Assembly (NCBI RefSeq): GCF_014145325.1
Contig: NZ_JACHTF010000008.1
Location: 108,447-172,446, forward strand
From: Marilutibacter spongiae
GTDB lineage: Bacteria; Pseudomonadota; Gammaproteobacteria; Xanthomonadales; Xanthomonadaceae
Direction: 5' to 3'
DNA: 64,000 bases
Part shown: piece by piece, positions 8,625-16,595 of the stretch
Layout: the number at the start of each line of letters is the position of its first letter
How positions within the stretch are numbered: position 1 is the stretch's first letter
Notes under the pieces: generated by a model
Database searches by the model: none
What the model was told of the DNA's origin: nothing
The model's input: only the letters and a program-made list of their open reading frames with translations
Program-made: the position numbers and the translations under genes

Positions 8625-11600
8625 ATGTACGGCACGGCATTGCGGAAGAGTGCGTTATTCGTGGCCATGGGGATCGGCCTGGCGTCGATGGCGCCGGGGA
8701 TCGTCCACGCCCAGAACGTGAACGGCGCCATCGCCGGCCGCGCCAACGCCGGGGACCGGATCACCGTCACCAATACCGAGACGGGCCTGTCGCGATCGGT
8801 CGCCGCCGGCGCGGACGGCAGCTACCGGTTGTCGCAGCTGCCGGTGGGTAGTTACTCGCTGCAGGTCAGCCGCGATGGCCAGCCGCTCGGCGAACCGGTC
8901 GAGGTCGGCGTGTCGCTGGGCAACGCGACGACCATCAACCTGGGCAGCGACGGCGTGGTCAGCCTCTCGGCGGTCCAGGTGATCGGTTCGCGGGTGATCT
9001 CGCCGGTCGACGTCACCTCGACCGAGTCGGCCACCAACATCACCGCCGAGGAGATCGAGCGCCTGCCCGTGGAGCGCGACGTCGCGTCGGTGGCCCTGCT
9101 GGCCCCCGGCGTCGCGGGCGGCAGCGCGGGCTTTGGCGGCATTTCCTTCGGCGGCTCTTCGGTCGCCGAGAACGCGTTCTACATCAACGGCCTCAACGTC
9201 ACCGACTTCTACAACCGCGTCGGCTTCTCGCAGGCGCCGTTCGACTTCTACCAGGAGTTCCAGGTCAAGACCGGCGGCTACTCCGTCGAGTACGGGCGCA
9301 CCACCGGCGGCGTGGTCAACGCGATCGCCAAGTCGGGCAGCAACGACTTCCACTATGGCGCCAAGCTGGTGCTGGAACCGCGGGACTGGCAGTCCTCGGC
9401 CCGCGACAGCTACCTCGATGGCGACCGCTACCTCACGCGCAGCAAGGACAGTTCGGACCTGACCACCCTCAATGCCTGGGCCTCGGGCCCGATCATGAAG
9501 GACCGCCTGTTCTTCTTCGCGATGTACGAAGCCCGCGACGTCAAGCCCGAGAACACCAGCAACACCGGCACCAGCTTCACCCGCGGCGACTCCGACAACG
9601 GCTTCTGGGCGACGACGCTCGACTGGCAGCTGACCGACAACAACCTGCTCAGCCTGATGGCGTTCTCGAACGAGAACCGGGTCGACAACGCCACCTATGC
9701 CTACGACTTCGACGCCGGCGCGCGGGGCGACAAGCTCAGCGAGGCCTATTCCGAGTCCGGTGGCGACAACTGGGCGCTCACCTGGACGTCCCACTTCACC
9801 GACACCTTGTCGATGAAGCTCATGCACGGCCGCAACGAGCGCAACAGCGTGGCTGCCTCACCCAACGACGGCGATTGCAACTACGTGACCGCCGGCGCCG
9901 GGGTGGTCGACCCCGGGGTGCCGCTGGGCTGCACCAACAACGCCACCATCTACGACCGCAACGACCAGCGCGAGCAGACCCGCGCCGATTTCGAGTGGTC
10001 ACTGGGCGACCACCTGCTGCGATTCGGGCTGGATCGCGAGACCAACACCTCCGACCTGAGCCAGGACTACGCCGGTCCCGGCGGCATCCAGTACAACGTG
10101 TACTCGACCACGCCCGGCGCACAGATATCCGGCGCGGGCATCGTGCCGCCCGGCTACTTCGCCTATGTTCGCGCACGCCGCTATTCGATCTTCGGCGAAT
10201 TCGAGAGCCGCAACGAGGCGTTCTACCTCGAGGACAACTGGTCGGTCACCGACAACCTGGTGCTCAACCTCGGCATCCGAAACGAGACCTTCGACAACCG
10301 CGACGCCGAGGGCCGAACCTACATCGAGATGGACGACATGTGGGCACCGCGCGCCGGCTTCGCCTGGGACATGAAGGGCGACGGCACGACCAAGCTGTTC
10401 GGCAACGTCGGCCGCTATTTCCTGCCGGTCGCCAACGTCATCAACATCAAGCAGGGCGGGGCGCTGCTGGACGAGCGCACCTACTACGGCTTCGACGGTT
10501 GGGACATCCAGGAACGCGACGGCGTGCAGTTCGCGGTGCCGATCCTCGGCACCCAGTTCGGCTTCGACAACAGCCAGGGCGACGGCACCGTCGGCGACCT
10601 GCGTGCCGAGGTCGACGCCGACATGGACCCGGTCTACCAGGACGAACTGATCCTGGGCTTCCAGCAGCAGATCAACTCGACCTGGTCATGGGGCGTGCGC
10701 GGCACCTACCGCAAGCTCCACAACGCCATCGACGACATCAACCTGACCGCCACCCACTGCGGGCGCATCGCCAGCCGCTGGGTCATGGCCAATCCGGGCG
10801 AGGACGTGACGGTCTGGGGCGACACCGATTGCGACGGCGTGGACGACGGTTACCTGACCGTCGATACCTCGAAGATGGGTTACTGGACCGAGTCCGACAA
10901 CTACGAGTTCGTCAACGGCGAATGGGAGTACGTGGATTCGACGCCGACCGGACAGCGCGGCTGGGTCAAGCCCAAGCGCAGCTACAAGGCGCTGGAGTTC
11001 CAGGTCGATCGCGCGTGGGACGGCAAATGGGCCTTCAACGCTGCCTATACCCTGTCCTGGAACGAGGGCAACGCCGAGGGCCCGGTCAACACCGACACGA
11101 ACTTCGGCGACACCGGGCGCACCGAGAACTTCGACGATCCCTTCGTCAACTACCGGGGCGACGGACCGCTGGCGAACGACCACCGACACCAGATCAAGCT
11201 GCGCGGCAGCTATGCCTTCAACGACAACTGGAGCATGGGCGCCACGCTGGACGCGCGTTCGGGTGGGCCGATCACCGCCTTTGGCGTGGGCAACCCCTAC
11301 AACTGGAAGAGCTACCACAGCTACTTCATCTGCGTGGAAAACTGCACCCCGCCCGAGGGCGCGCAGGAAGGCGATACCTGGAGCACCGCCGACCGCGTGT
11401 TCGAGCATTCCCCGCGCGGCGGCGAAGGCAACATGCCCTGGATCATCGACGTGGGAATGAGCCTGGGCTATGAGCGGCAGTTCTCGTTCGGTACCTTCGA
11501 AGCGCGGCTGTCGGTCTACAACCTGTTCAATCGGCAGGAGCCGGTCTGGGTTTACCAGGACCTGGAACCGGGCGTGGGCGACCGCGACGAGTACTTCGGC

Positions 11601-11660
11601 AAGGAGCGCTTCCTGCAGTCGCCGCGCTACGGCCAGCTGATGCTCGCATGGCGCTACTGA
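8625..11660 (+). CDS. TonB-dependent receptor, Oar-like, with carboxypeptidase-regulatory-type N-domain
   Basis: 1011 residues; a GGGGGA ribosome site lies before ATG 8625. Signal peptide MYGTALRKSALFVAMGIGLASMAPGIVHA. Residues about 30-110 form a small beta domain (TVTNTETGLSRSVAAGADGSYRL...LPVGSYSLQV) of the carboxypeptidase-regulatory/CNA type usual in Oar-like receptors. The plug follows (VQVIGSRVISPVD...INGLNVTDFYNRVGF...EFQVKTGGYSVEYGRTTGGVVNAIAKSGSN), then a 22-strand-type barrel ending in an aromatic residue (LMLAWRY). Role: outer-membrane, TonB-driven import. Similar xanthomonad receptors sit beside peptidases and import peptides; here the cargo is plausibly muropeptides or peptides, an inference from context. 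The next gene, a serine hydrolase, starts 51 bases after the stop. Confidence 0.93.
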   Translation: MYGTALRKSALFVAMGIGLASMAPGIVHAQNVNGAIAGRANAGDRITVTNTETGLSRSVAAGADGSYRLSQLPVGSYSLQVSRDGQPLGEPVEVGVSLGNATTINLGSDGVVSLSAVQVIGSRVISPVDVTSTESATNITAEEIERLPVERDVASVALLAPGVAGGSAGFGGISFGGSSVAENAFYINGLNVTDFYNRVGFSQAPFDFYQEFQVKTGGYSVEYGRTTGGVVNAIAKSGSNDFHYGAKLVLEPRDWQSSARDSYLDGDRYLTRSKDSSDLTTLNAWASGPIMKDRLFFFAMYEARDVKPENTSNTGTSFTRGDSDNGFWATTLDWQLTDNNLLSLMAFSNENRVDNATYAYDFDAGARGDKLSEAYSESGGDNWALTWTSHFTDTLSMKLMHGRNERNSVAASPNDGDCNYVTAGAGVVDPGVPLGCTNNATIYDRNDQREQTRADFEWSLGDHLLRFGLDRETNTSDLSQDYAGPGGIQYNVYSTTPGAQISGAGIVPPGYFAYVRARRYSIFGEFESRNEAFYLEDNWSVTDNLVLNLGIRNETFDNRDAEGRTYIEMDDMWAPRAGFAWDMKGDGTTKLFGNVGRYFLPVANVINIKQGGALLDERTYYGFDGWDIQERDGVQFAVPILGTQFGFDNSQGDGTVGDLRAEVDADMDPVYQDELILGFQQQINSTWSWGVRGTYRKLHNAIDDINLTATHCGRIASRWVMANPGEDVTVWGDTDCDGVDDGYLTVDTSKMGYWTESDNYEFVNGEWEYVDSTPTGQRGWVKPKRSYKALEFQVDRAWDGKWAFNAAYTLSWNEGNAEGPVNTDTNFGDTGRTENFDDPFVNYRGDGPLANDHRHQIKLRGSYAFNDNWSMGATLDARSGGPITAFGVGNPYNWKSYHSYFICVENCTPPEGAQEGDTWSTADRVFEHSPRGGEGNMPWIIDVGMSLGYERQFSFGTFEARLSVYNLFNRQEPVWVYQDLEPGVGDRDEYFGKERFLQSPRYGQLMLAWRY

Positions 11661-11710
11661 TCTGCCCGGCCCCCCGCGCGCCGTTCGCGCCGCCGCGGGG
11701 GGCGTGGGGC

Positions 11711-13309
11711 ATGCGTGCCGGCGTCGCCGGTAGCGGGGCCTCGCGCCGGCTGACGGCGTTCCTCATGTCGGTGGCGATCGCGTGCGTGCCCGCGGTGGCG
11801 CTCGCGCAGGGGGCGACGGGCGCACGCGACCCTGCCGCCCTGGCGCGGATATTCGACCAGGCCATGGCACGCTACGCGTTGCCCGGGATGGCGATGGGCG
11901 TGATCGAGGACGGCAAGGTCGCCTGGGTGCGCACGGGCGGCGAGACGGTCGCCGGTTCCGGCGATCCCGTGCAGCCTTCCACGCTCTTCAAGATCGCCTC
12001 CAATAGCAAGGCCATGACCGCGTCGCTGCTGGCGCGCCAGGTCGACGCGGGCCTGCTGGCCTGGGACGATCCGGTCGTCCGCCACCTGCCCACGTTTCGC
12101 ATGCACGACCCGTGGGTCACGCGGGAGATGCAGGTGCGCGACCTGCTGGTGCACAACTCCGGCCTGCCGGAGGGCGCCGGCGACCTGATGCTTTGGCCCG
12201 AGCCCAACCGTTTCGGCCGCGACGACATCATCGCCGGCCTGGCCCACCTGGAGCCCGAACGCAGCTTCCGGTCGGGCTACGCCTACGACAACCTCATGTA
12301 CGTGGTGGCGGGCGAGGTCGCCGCCGCCGTCGGCGGCGCGTCCTACGAGACGCTGCTGCGGCGCGAGGTCTTCGCGCCGCTCGGCCTCGACGCCTGTCGC
12401 GTCGGCCAATGGGAGCGCGCCGCGGCGGGCAGCGTCGCCCAGCCGCACATGCATGCCGACACGGGCAACGTCGCCATCCGCACCGACGGCGACACGGTGC
12501 CCGCGATCACCTCCGCCGCCGCCGGCGGCATCCGCTGCAACCTCGACGACATGCTGGCGTGGGCGCTGAACTGGCTCGACCCGACGCCCGCGCAGCGCGA
12601 GTGGCTGTCGCAGGCGCAGCGCGACGCGATGTGGACCGCGCATACCCCGCTGCCGGTGTCTTCGCGCAATCGGGAATGGGATGGCACCCATGTCCGCGCC
12701 TATGGCTATGGCTGGCGCCTGGCCGACGTGGACGGCGAGTGGACCGTGTCGCACACCGGCACGCTGTCGGGCATGTACTCGGTGCTGATGCTGTTGCCGG
12801 ACCGGAAGTCCGGCTTCGTGGTCATGATCAATGGCGAAGGCAGCACCGCGCGCACGGTGCTGACCGCCGCCCTGCTCAAGTATTTCACCGACCCGGGATC
12901 GGGCGCGGACGTGAGTGCGTTCGCCGAGCGCCTGGAAAGCGAGCGCACCGCGCCTTCGGCGTCGCGGGTGCCGGATACCACGTCCCGCCGGCCGATCGAT
13001 GCCACGTTCCTGGGGGCGCGGCTGGGGCGATACCGCGACCCCTGGTTCGGCGAGGTGTCGGTATGCACCGTCGGCGACGGCGTGCGCTTCCGTTCGGTGA
13101 TGTCGCCCTTGCTGTCGGGACGGGTGATGCGCGTGGGCGAGCGTGCTTTGGTCGACTGGGACGACGACACCGTCGACCTCGAGGCCTGGATGGACTTCCA
13201 CGACGAAGGCGCCGGCACGCGCATGACGATGGCCAAGCTCGACCCCGATGGCGACTTCAGCTCGGACTACGAGGACCTGGACTTCCGGCGAATCGGTGAC
13301 TGCGAGTAG
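11711..13309 (+). CDS. serine hydrolase, beta-lactamase class C/ esterase family, exported
   Basis: 532 residues from ATG 11711; the frame extends upstream to 11648, inside the receptor gene, but only the shorter form gives a clean signal peptide (ASRRLTAFLMSVAIACVPAVALA). Penicillin-binding-fold motifs are complete: Ser97-Asn-Ser-Lys100 (KIASNSKAMTAS), Tyr-Asp-Asn (YAYDNLMY, Tyr192) and SHTGTLSG for the third motif. A C-terminal domain of about 110 residues (LGRYRDPWFGEVSVCTV...) resembles the lipocalin-like tail of DUF3471-type hydrolases. Family activities include D-amino-acid peptidase, esterase and beta-lactamase. Its place behind the receptor and transglutaminase favours a peptide or D-amino-acid substrate, but this is not provable from sequence. 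Confidence 0.9.
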   Translation: MRAGVAGSGASRRLTAFLMSVAIACVPAVALAQGATGARDPAALARIFDQAMARYALPGMAMGVIEDGKVAWVRTGGETVAGSGDPVQPSTLFKIASNSKAMTASLLARQVDAGLLAWDDPVVRHLPTFRMHDPWVTREMQVRDLLVHNSGLPEGAGDLMLWPEPNRFGRDDIIAGLAHLEPERSFRSGYAYDNLMYVVAGEVAAAVGGASYETLLRREVFAPLGLDACRVGQWERAAAGSVAQPHMHADTGNVAIRTDGDTVPAITSAAAGGIRCNLDDMLAWALNWLDPTPAQREWLSQAQRDAMWTAHTPLPVSSRNREWDGTHVRAYGYGWRLADVDGEWTVSHTGTLSGMYSVLMLLPDRKSGFVVMINGEGSTARTVLTAALLKYFTDPGSGADVSAFAERLESERTAPSASRVPDTTSRRPIDATFLGARLGRYRDPWFGEVSVCTVGDGVRFRSVMSPLLSGRVMRVGERALVDWDDDTVDLEAWMDFHDEGAGTRMTMAKLDPDGDFSSDYEDLDFRRIGDCE

Positions 13310-13318
13310 CGCACGGTC

Positions 13319-14443
13319 TCAGGCGTCGCCCGGGGGGTGCGCCTCGAACAGCTCGATCTGGGCGGCTTCGCCCTCGCCGTCGACGAAGCCCGAAACGCCG
13401 ACCCCGACCAGGCGATAGAGCGTGTCCCGGGGCAGGTCCACGCGCTGCCGCAGCTCGCAGGCGACCTCGGCCAGGCCCTGCGCATCGGCCGGGAGCGAGG
13501 GCAGGGTCAGGCTGCGGGTCAGGATGCGGAAATCGGCGGTCTTGAGCTTCAGCACCACGGTACGGGCGATGCGCTGCGGGTCACGGGCACGCTCGCGCTG
13601 GTAGCCGGCCCAGGTCTTCTCGGCCAGGCACTGGATATGGGGTGCCAGCGACGACAGCGGCAGGTCCTCGGGGAAGGTGTCCTCCGAGGACACCTGCATG
13701 GTCGGGCGTTCGGGCTGCACGGGATTGTCGTCCACGCCCATCGACAGGCGGTGCAGGCGCGCGCCCCAGCGACCGAACATCCGCTCCAGCTCGGCCTGGC
13801 CGAGGCCGCGCAGGTCGCCCACCGTGGCGATGCCCAGGCGCGCCAGGCGGCGTTCGGTGACCTGGCCGACGCCCGGGAGCCGCCCGACCGGCAGCGGCTG
13901 CAGGAAGGCATCGACATCGCGCGGGCGCAGCACGAACTGGCCGTCGGGCTTGCGCCAGTCCGAGGCGATCTTGGCCAGGAACTTGTTGGGCGCGATGCCG
14001 GCCGATGCGGTCAGCCCGGTTTCCTCGCGGATCGCCGCGCGGATGGCCTCGGCGGTGGCCGTCGCCGAGGGCATTCCGGTCTTCGTTTCGGTGACGTCGA
14101 GATACGCCTCGTCCAGGGACAGCGGCTCGATGAGGTCGGTATGGCGGGCGAAGATCGCACGGATCTGCCGGGAGACGGCCTTGTAACGCGGGAAGTCGGG
14201 CGGCACGAACACCGCGTGCGGACACAGCCGCTCCGCGCGCACCGCGGGCATCGCCGAGCGCACGCCGAAGCGTCGCGCCTCGTAGCTGGCCGCGCACACC
14301 ACCGAGCGCGCGCCACGCCAGGCCACCACGACCGGTTGCCCCTTCAGTTCGGGCGCGTCGCGCTGCTCCACCGACGCGTAGAACGCGTCCATGTCGACGT
14401 GGACGATCTTGCGGAGCGGGGCAGCGGGCACGGGCGACGGCAT
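13319..14443 (-). CDS. dinB: DNA polymerase IV (Y-family translesion polymerase)
   Basis: 374 residues, slightly longer than E. coli DinB. Catalytic motifs: KIVHVDMDAFYASVEQRD (about 11-28; metal Asp), YEARRFGVRSAMP (steric-gate region), SLDEAYLDVTE (Asp-Glu catalytic pair near 105), then a helix-hairpin-helix region LPGVGQVTERRLARLGIATVGDL and the little-finger domain. It carries out error-prone synthesis past lesions. It converges with the serine hydrolase gene, 9 bases between stops. No LexA box was checked in detail. The C-terminal end (AQIELFEAHPPG) fits a beta-clamp-binding tail (QIELF-like). Confidence 0.97.
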   Translation of the reverse strand: MPSPVPAAPLRKIVHVDMDAFYASVEQRDAPELKGQPVVVAWRGARSVVCAASYEARRFGVRSAMPAVRAERLCPHAVFVPPDFPRYKAVSRQIRAIFARHTDLIEPLSLDEAYLDVTETKTGMPSATATAEAIRAAIREETGLTASAGIAPNKFLAKIASDWRKPDGQFVLRPRDVDAFLQPLPVGRLPGVGQVTERRLARLGIATVGDLRGLGQAELERMFGRWGARLHRLSMGVDDNPVQPERPTMQVSSEDTFPEDLPLSSLAPHIQCLAEKTWAGYQRERARDPQRIARTVVLKLKTADFRILTRSLTLPSLPADAQGLAEVACELRQRVDLPRDTLYRLVGVGVSGFVDGEGEAAQIELFEAHPPGDA

Positions 14444-14536
14444 CGGGATCCGGGGGGAACGATACCGCGTCCTGCTGACAGCGGGCGTCAGCAGGGTGTG
14501 TTGGGCGGTCGCCCAGGGCCGCCCCCGACTGCAGGC

Positions 14537-14890
14537 TCAGGGATGGTAGTCCGGGTCCGGCGGCTGGGCGGGTGCCATCGCCACGACCGGAGGCGTGGTC
14601 GGCGTGCTCCAGTTGACCACGTCCTCGATCCAGGCGTTGCCGGCAAACCGGTCCCAGCGCGCCTGGTTGGCGTTCCAGGCGTAGTGGACGTGGGCACGGA
14701 CGGTGATCGGAGGGAGCTGCGGGACGGGCACGTTCGCCCACTGTACCGTCAGGGTGTACTGGTAGCCGCGCTGTGCCCACGCATCCTGCGGGACCTGGGC
14801 GAAGATCGGGTTGGGGTCGTAGGGCGGCGGATTGCCCAGCAGGGCGGTCGCGGCGCCGATCCTGCGCTGCTGCGGAGGCACGTAGGCCAT
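14537..14890 (-). CDS. small proline/aromatic-rich protein of unknown function
   Basis: 117 residues from ATG 14890, with GAGG 9 bases upstream; the open frame continues further but lacks a better start. Not recognised. It has no signal peptide or membrane segment. It is rich in Pro (PPQQ, NPPPYDPNP, VPQLPP, TPTTPP, PAQPPDPDYHP) and Trp/Tyr (AWAQRGYQYTLTVQWANV, HVHYAWNANQARWDRFAGNAWIEDVVNW). A central beta-like stretch is visible. It lies 106 bases downstream of the GntP permease stop, behind a stable inverted repeat, and tail-to-head with dinB. Codon use is like its neighbours, so it is probably a real gene. Confidence 0.6.
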   Translation of the reverse strand: MAYVPPQQRRIGAATALLGNPPPYDPNPIFAQVPQDAWAQRGYQYTLTVQWANVPVPQLPPITVRAHVHYAWNANQARWDRFAGNAWIEDVVNWSTPTTPPVVAMAPAQPPDPDYHP

Positions 14891-14910
14891 GGGGATACCT
14901 CGAGGGTCGG

Positions 14911-14959
14911 GAAGGGGTGGGTGAAGCCGCGCGTCGCGACGCGATGCGGCCACCCCTTC
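14911..14959 (-). terminator. long stem-loop after the GntP gene
   Basis: GAAGGGGTGG (14911-14920) pairs perfectly with CCACCCCTTC (14950-14959). The interior contains a further perfect palindrome GCGTCGCGACGC (931-942 of the same kilobase). There is no U-run, as often in high-GC genomes. It stands between the GntP stop and the small gene at 14890, so it could terminate or attenuate read-through. Confidence 0.5.
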
Positions 14960-14996
14960 TCCAACGCCGGGCCTAGCGTGCCGTGAAGCCGGCGCG

Positions 14997-16400
14997 TCAG
15001 ACCAGACCGGTCGCGTAGAACAGCCCGATGATGAAGAACACCGCCAGCGTCTTGATGATCGTGATCGCGAAGACGTCCTTGTAGGCCTGCCGGTGCGTGA
15101 GACCGGTGACCGCCAGCAGGGTGATCACCGCGCCATTGTGGGGCAGGGTGTCCATGCCGCCGGATGCCATCGCGGCGACCCGGTGCAACACTTCCATGGG
15201 GATGCCGGCGGCATTGGCGTTGGCGATGAAGGTGTCGGCCATCGCCGCCAGGGCGATGCTCATGCCGCCCGAGGCCGAGCCGGTAATGCCGGCGAGCGCG
15301 GTGACCGTCACCGCTTCGTTGACCAGCGGGTTGGGGATCGAGCCCAGGGCGTTGGCCACGATGAGGAAGCCCGGCAGGGCGGCGATCACCGCGCCGAAGC
15401 CGTATTCCGACGCGGTGTTCATGGAGGCGAGAAGGGCCCCACCGACGGCGCTCTTGCTGCCCTCGGCGAAGCGCGTGGCGACTGGCTTCCAGGCGAGTGC
15501 GATCACGGCCAGGATGCCGACGAGCAGCGCCGCCTCGACCGCCCAGATCGCCGCGATCTTCGAGACCTCCTGAACCACGGGGGCCGCGTCGCCGACCACC
15601 GCCGGGTCGAAACTGTGGGTCTCGCCGTACATGCGCGGGATCCATAGCGTGAACAGCTTGTTGGACACGCCCACCAGCACCAGCGGCAGGATCGCCAGCC
15701 AGGGATTGGCGAGGCGATCGTCGGTGAATGGCGCCGGCTCGTTGACCAGGCTCGCCGGGTCGCCGTAGCCCTCGCCGGCCCGGGCGGCCTTGCGCCGGCG
15801 CGACTCCAGGTAGGTCATGCCGAGCACCAGTATGAACACGCCGCCCAGCGTGCCCAGCACCGGCGCGGCCCAGGAGTTGGTGCCGAAGAAGGCGGTGGGG
15901 ATGATGTTCTGGATCTGCGGCGTGCCGGGGAGCGCATCCATGGTGAAGGTGAAGGCGCCCAGCGCGATCGTGCCGGGGATCAGGCGCTTGGGGATGTCGC
16001 TCTGGCGGAACAGTTCGGCCGCGAACGGGTAGACGGCGAACACCACCACGAACAGCGACACGCCGCCGTAGGTGAGCAGGGCGCAGACCACGACGATGGA
16101 CAGCATCGCGCGCTGGGCCCCGAGCAGCCTGATCGTCGCGGCGACGATCGACTTCGAGAACCCCGACAGCTCGATCAGCTTGCCGAAGATCGCCCCCAGC
16201 AGGAACACCGGGAAATAGAGCTTGATGAAGCCGACCATCTTGTCCATGAACAGGCCGGTGAACATGGGCGCGACCAGGCTGGGGTCGGTCAGCAGCACGG
16301 CGCCGAGGGCGGCGATCGGCGCGAACAGGATCACGCTGTAGCCGCGATAGGCGACGAACATCAGGAAGCACAGCGCCCCCAGTACGATCAGAAACTCCAT
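14997..16400 (-). CDS. GntP-family permease (gluconate/ D-beta-hydroxybutyrate type)
   Basis: 467 residues, all-helical membrane protein of the GntP carrier family: MEFLIVLGALCFLMFVAYRGYSVILFAPIAA at the start, a GVSLFVVVFAVYPFAAELFRQ segment, TMDALPGTPQIQNIIPTAFFGT near 160 and the conserved GSASGGMSIALAAM...PHNGAVITLLAVTGLTH region near the end. Family members are proton symporters for sugar acids or short hydroxy acids. This one lacks cytosolic extensions and resembles the branch annotated as D-beta-hydroxybutyrate permease. That is recalled similarity, not a search. It diverges from a TonB receptor gene (195 bases between starts) and is near a 3-hydroxybutyrate-oligomer hydrolase, which supports a hydroxybutyrate-type substrate. 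Confidence 0.88.
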   Translation of the reverse strand: MEFLIVLGALCFLMFVAYRGYSVILFAPIAALGAVLLTDPSLVAPMFTGLFMDKMVGFIKLYFPVFLLGAIFGKLIELSGFSKSIVAATIRLLGAQRAMLSIVVVCALLTYGGVSLFVVVFAVYPFAAELFRQSDIPKRLIPGTIALGAFTFTMDALPGTPQIQNIIPTAFFGTNSWAAPVLGTLGGVFILVLGMTYLESRRRKAARAGEGYGDPASLVNEPAPFTDDRLANPWLAILPLVLVGVSNKLFTLWIPRMYGETHSFDPAVVGDAAPVVQEVSKIAAIWAVEAALLVGILAVIALAWKPVATRFAEGSKSAVGGALLASMNTASEYGFGAVIAALPGFLIVANALGSIPNPLVNEAVTVTALAGITGSASGGMSIALAAMADTFIANANAAGIPMEVLHRVAAMASGGMDTLPHNGAVITLLAVTGLTHRQAYKDVFAITIIKTLAVFFIIGLFYATGLV

Positions 16401-16595
16401 TCCTTGCTCCCCGGCGCCCTGGCGGGCCCTCGACAGTCCGGAGTCTCGGCAACCCGGCGGCGCGTGGGCATTGTCCGAAGGTACAGCAGTCGCGCCGCGC
16501 GCCCCCTCCTAGTCTGTGCTCCATGACGGGGACCCCCGTCGTTGCACTGCACACCATCATTCCGACATCGGTTGGCACCTGGGGAGAGGACACGC

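Noticed and set aside
11711..13309. Antibiotic-resistance beta-lactamase
   Set aside because: The class C fold motifs are shared with esterases and D-amino peptidases; the C-terminal extra domain and gene context do not support a resistance role.
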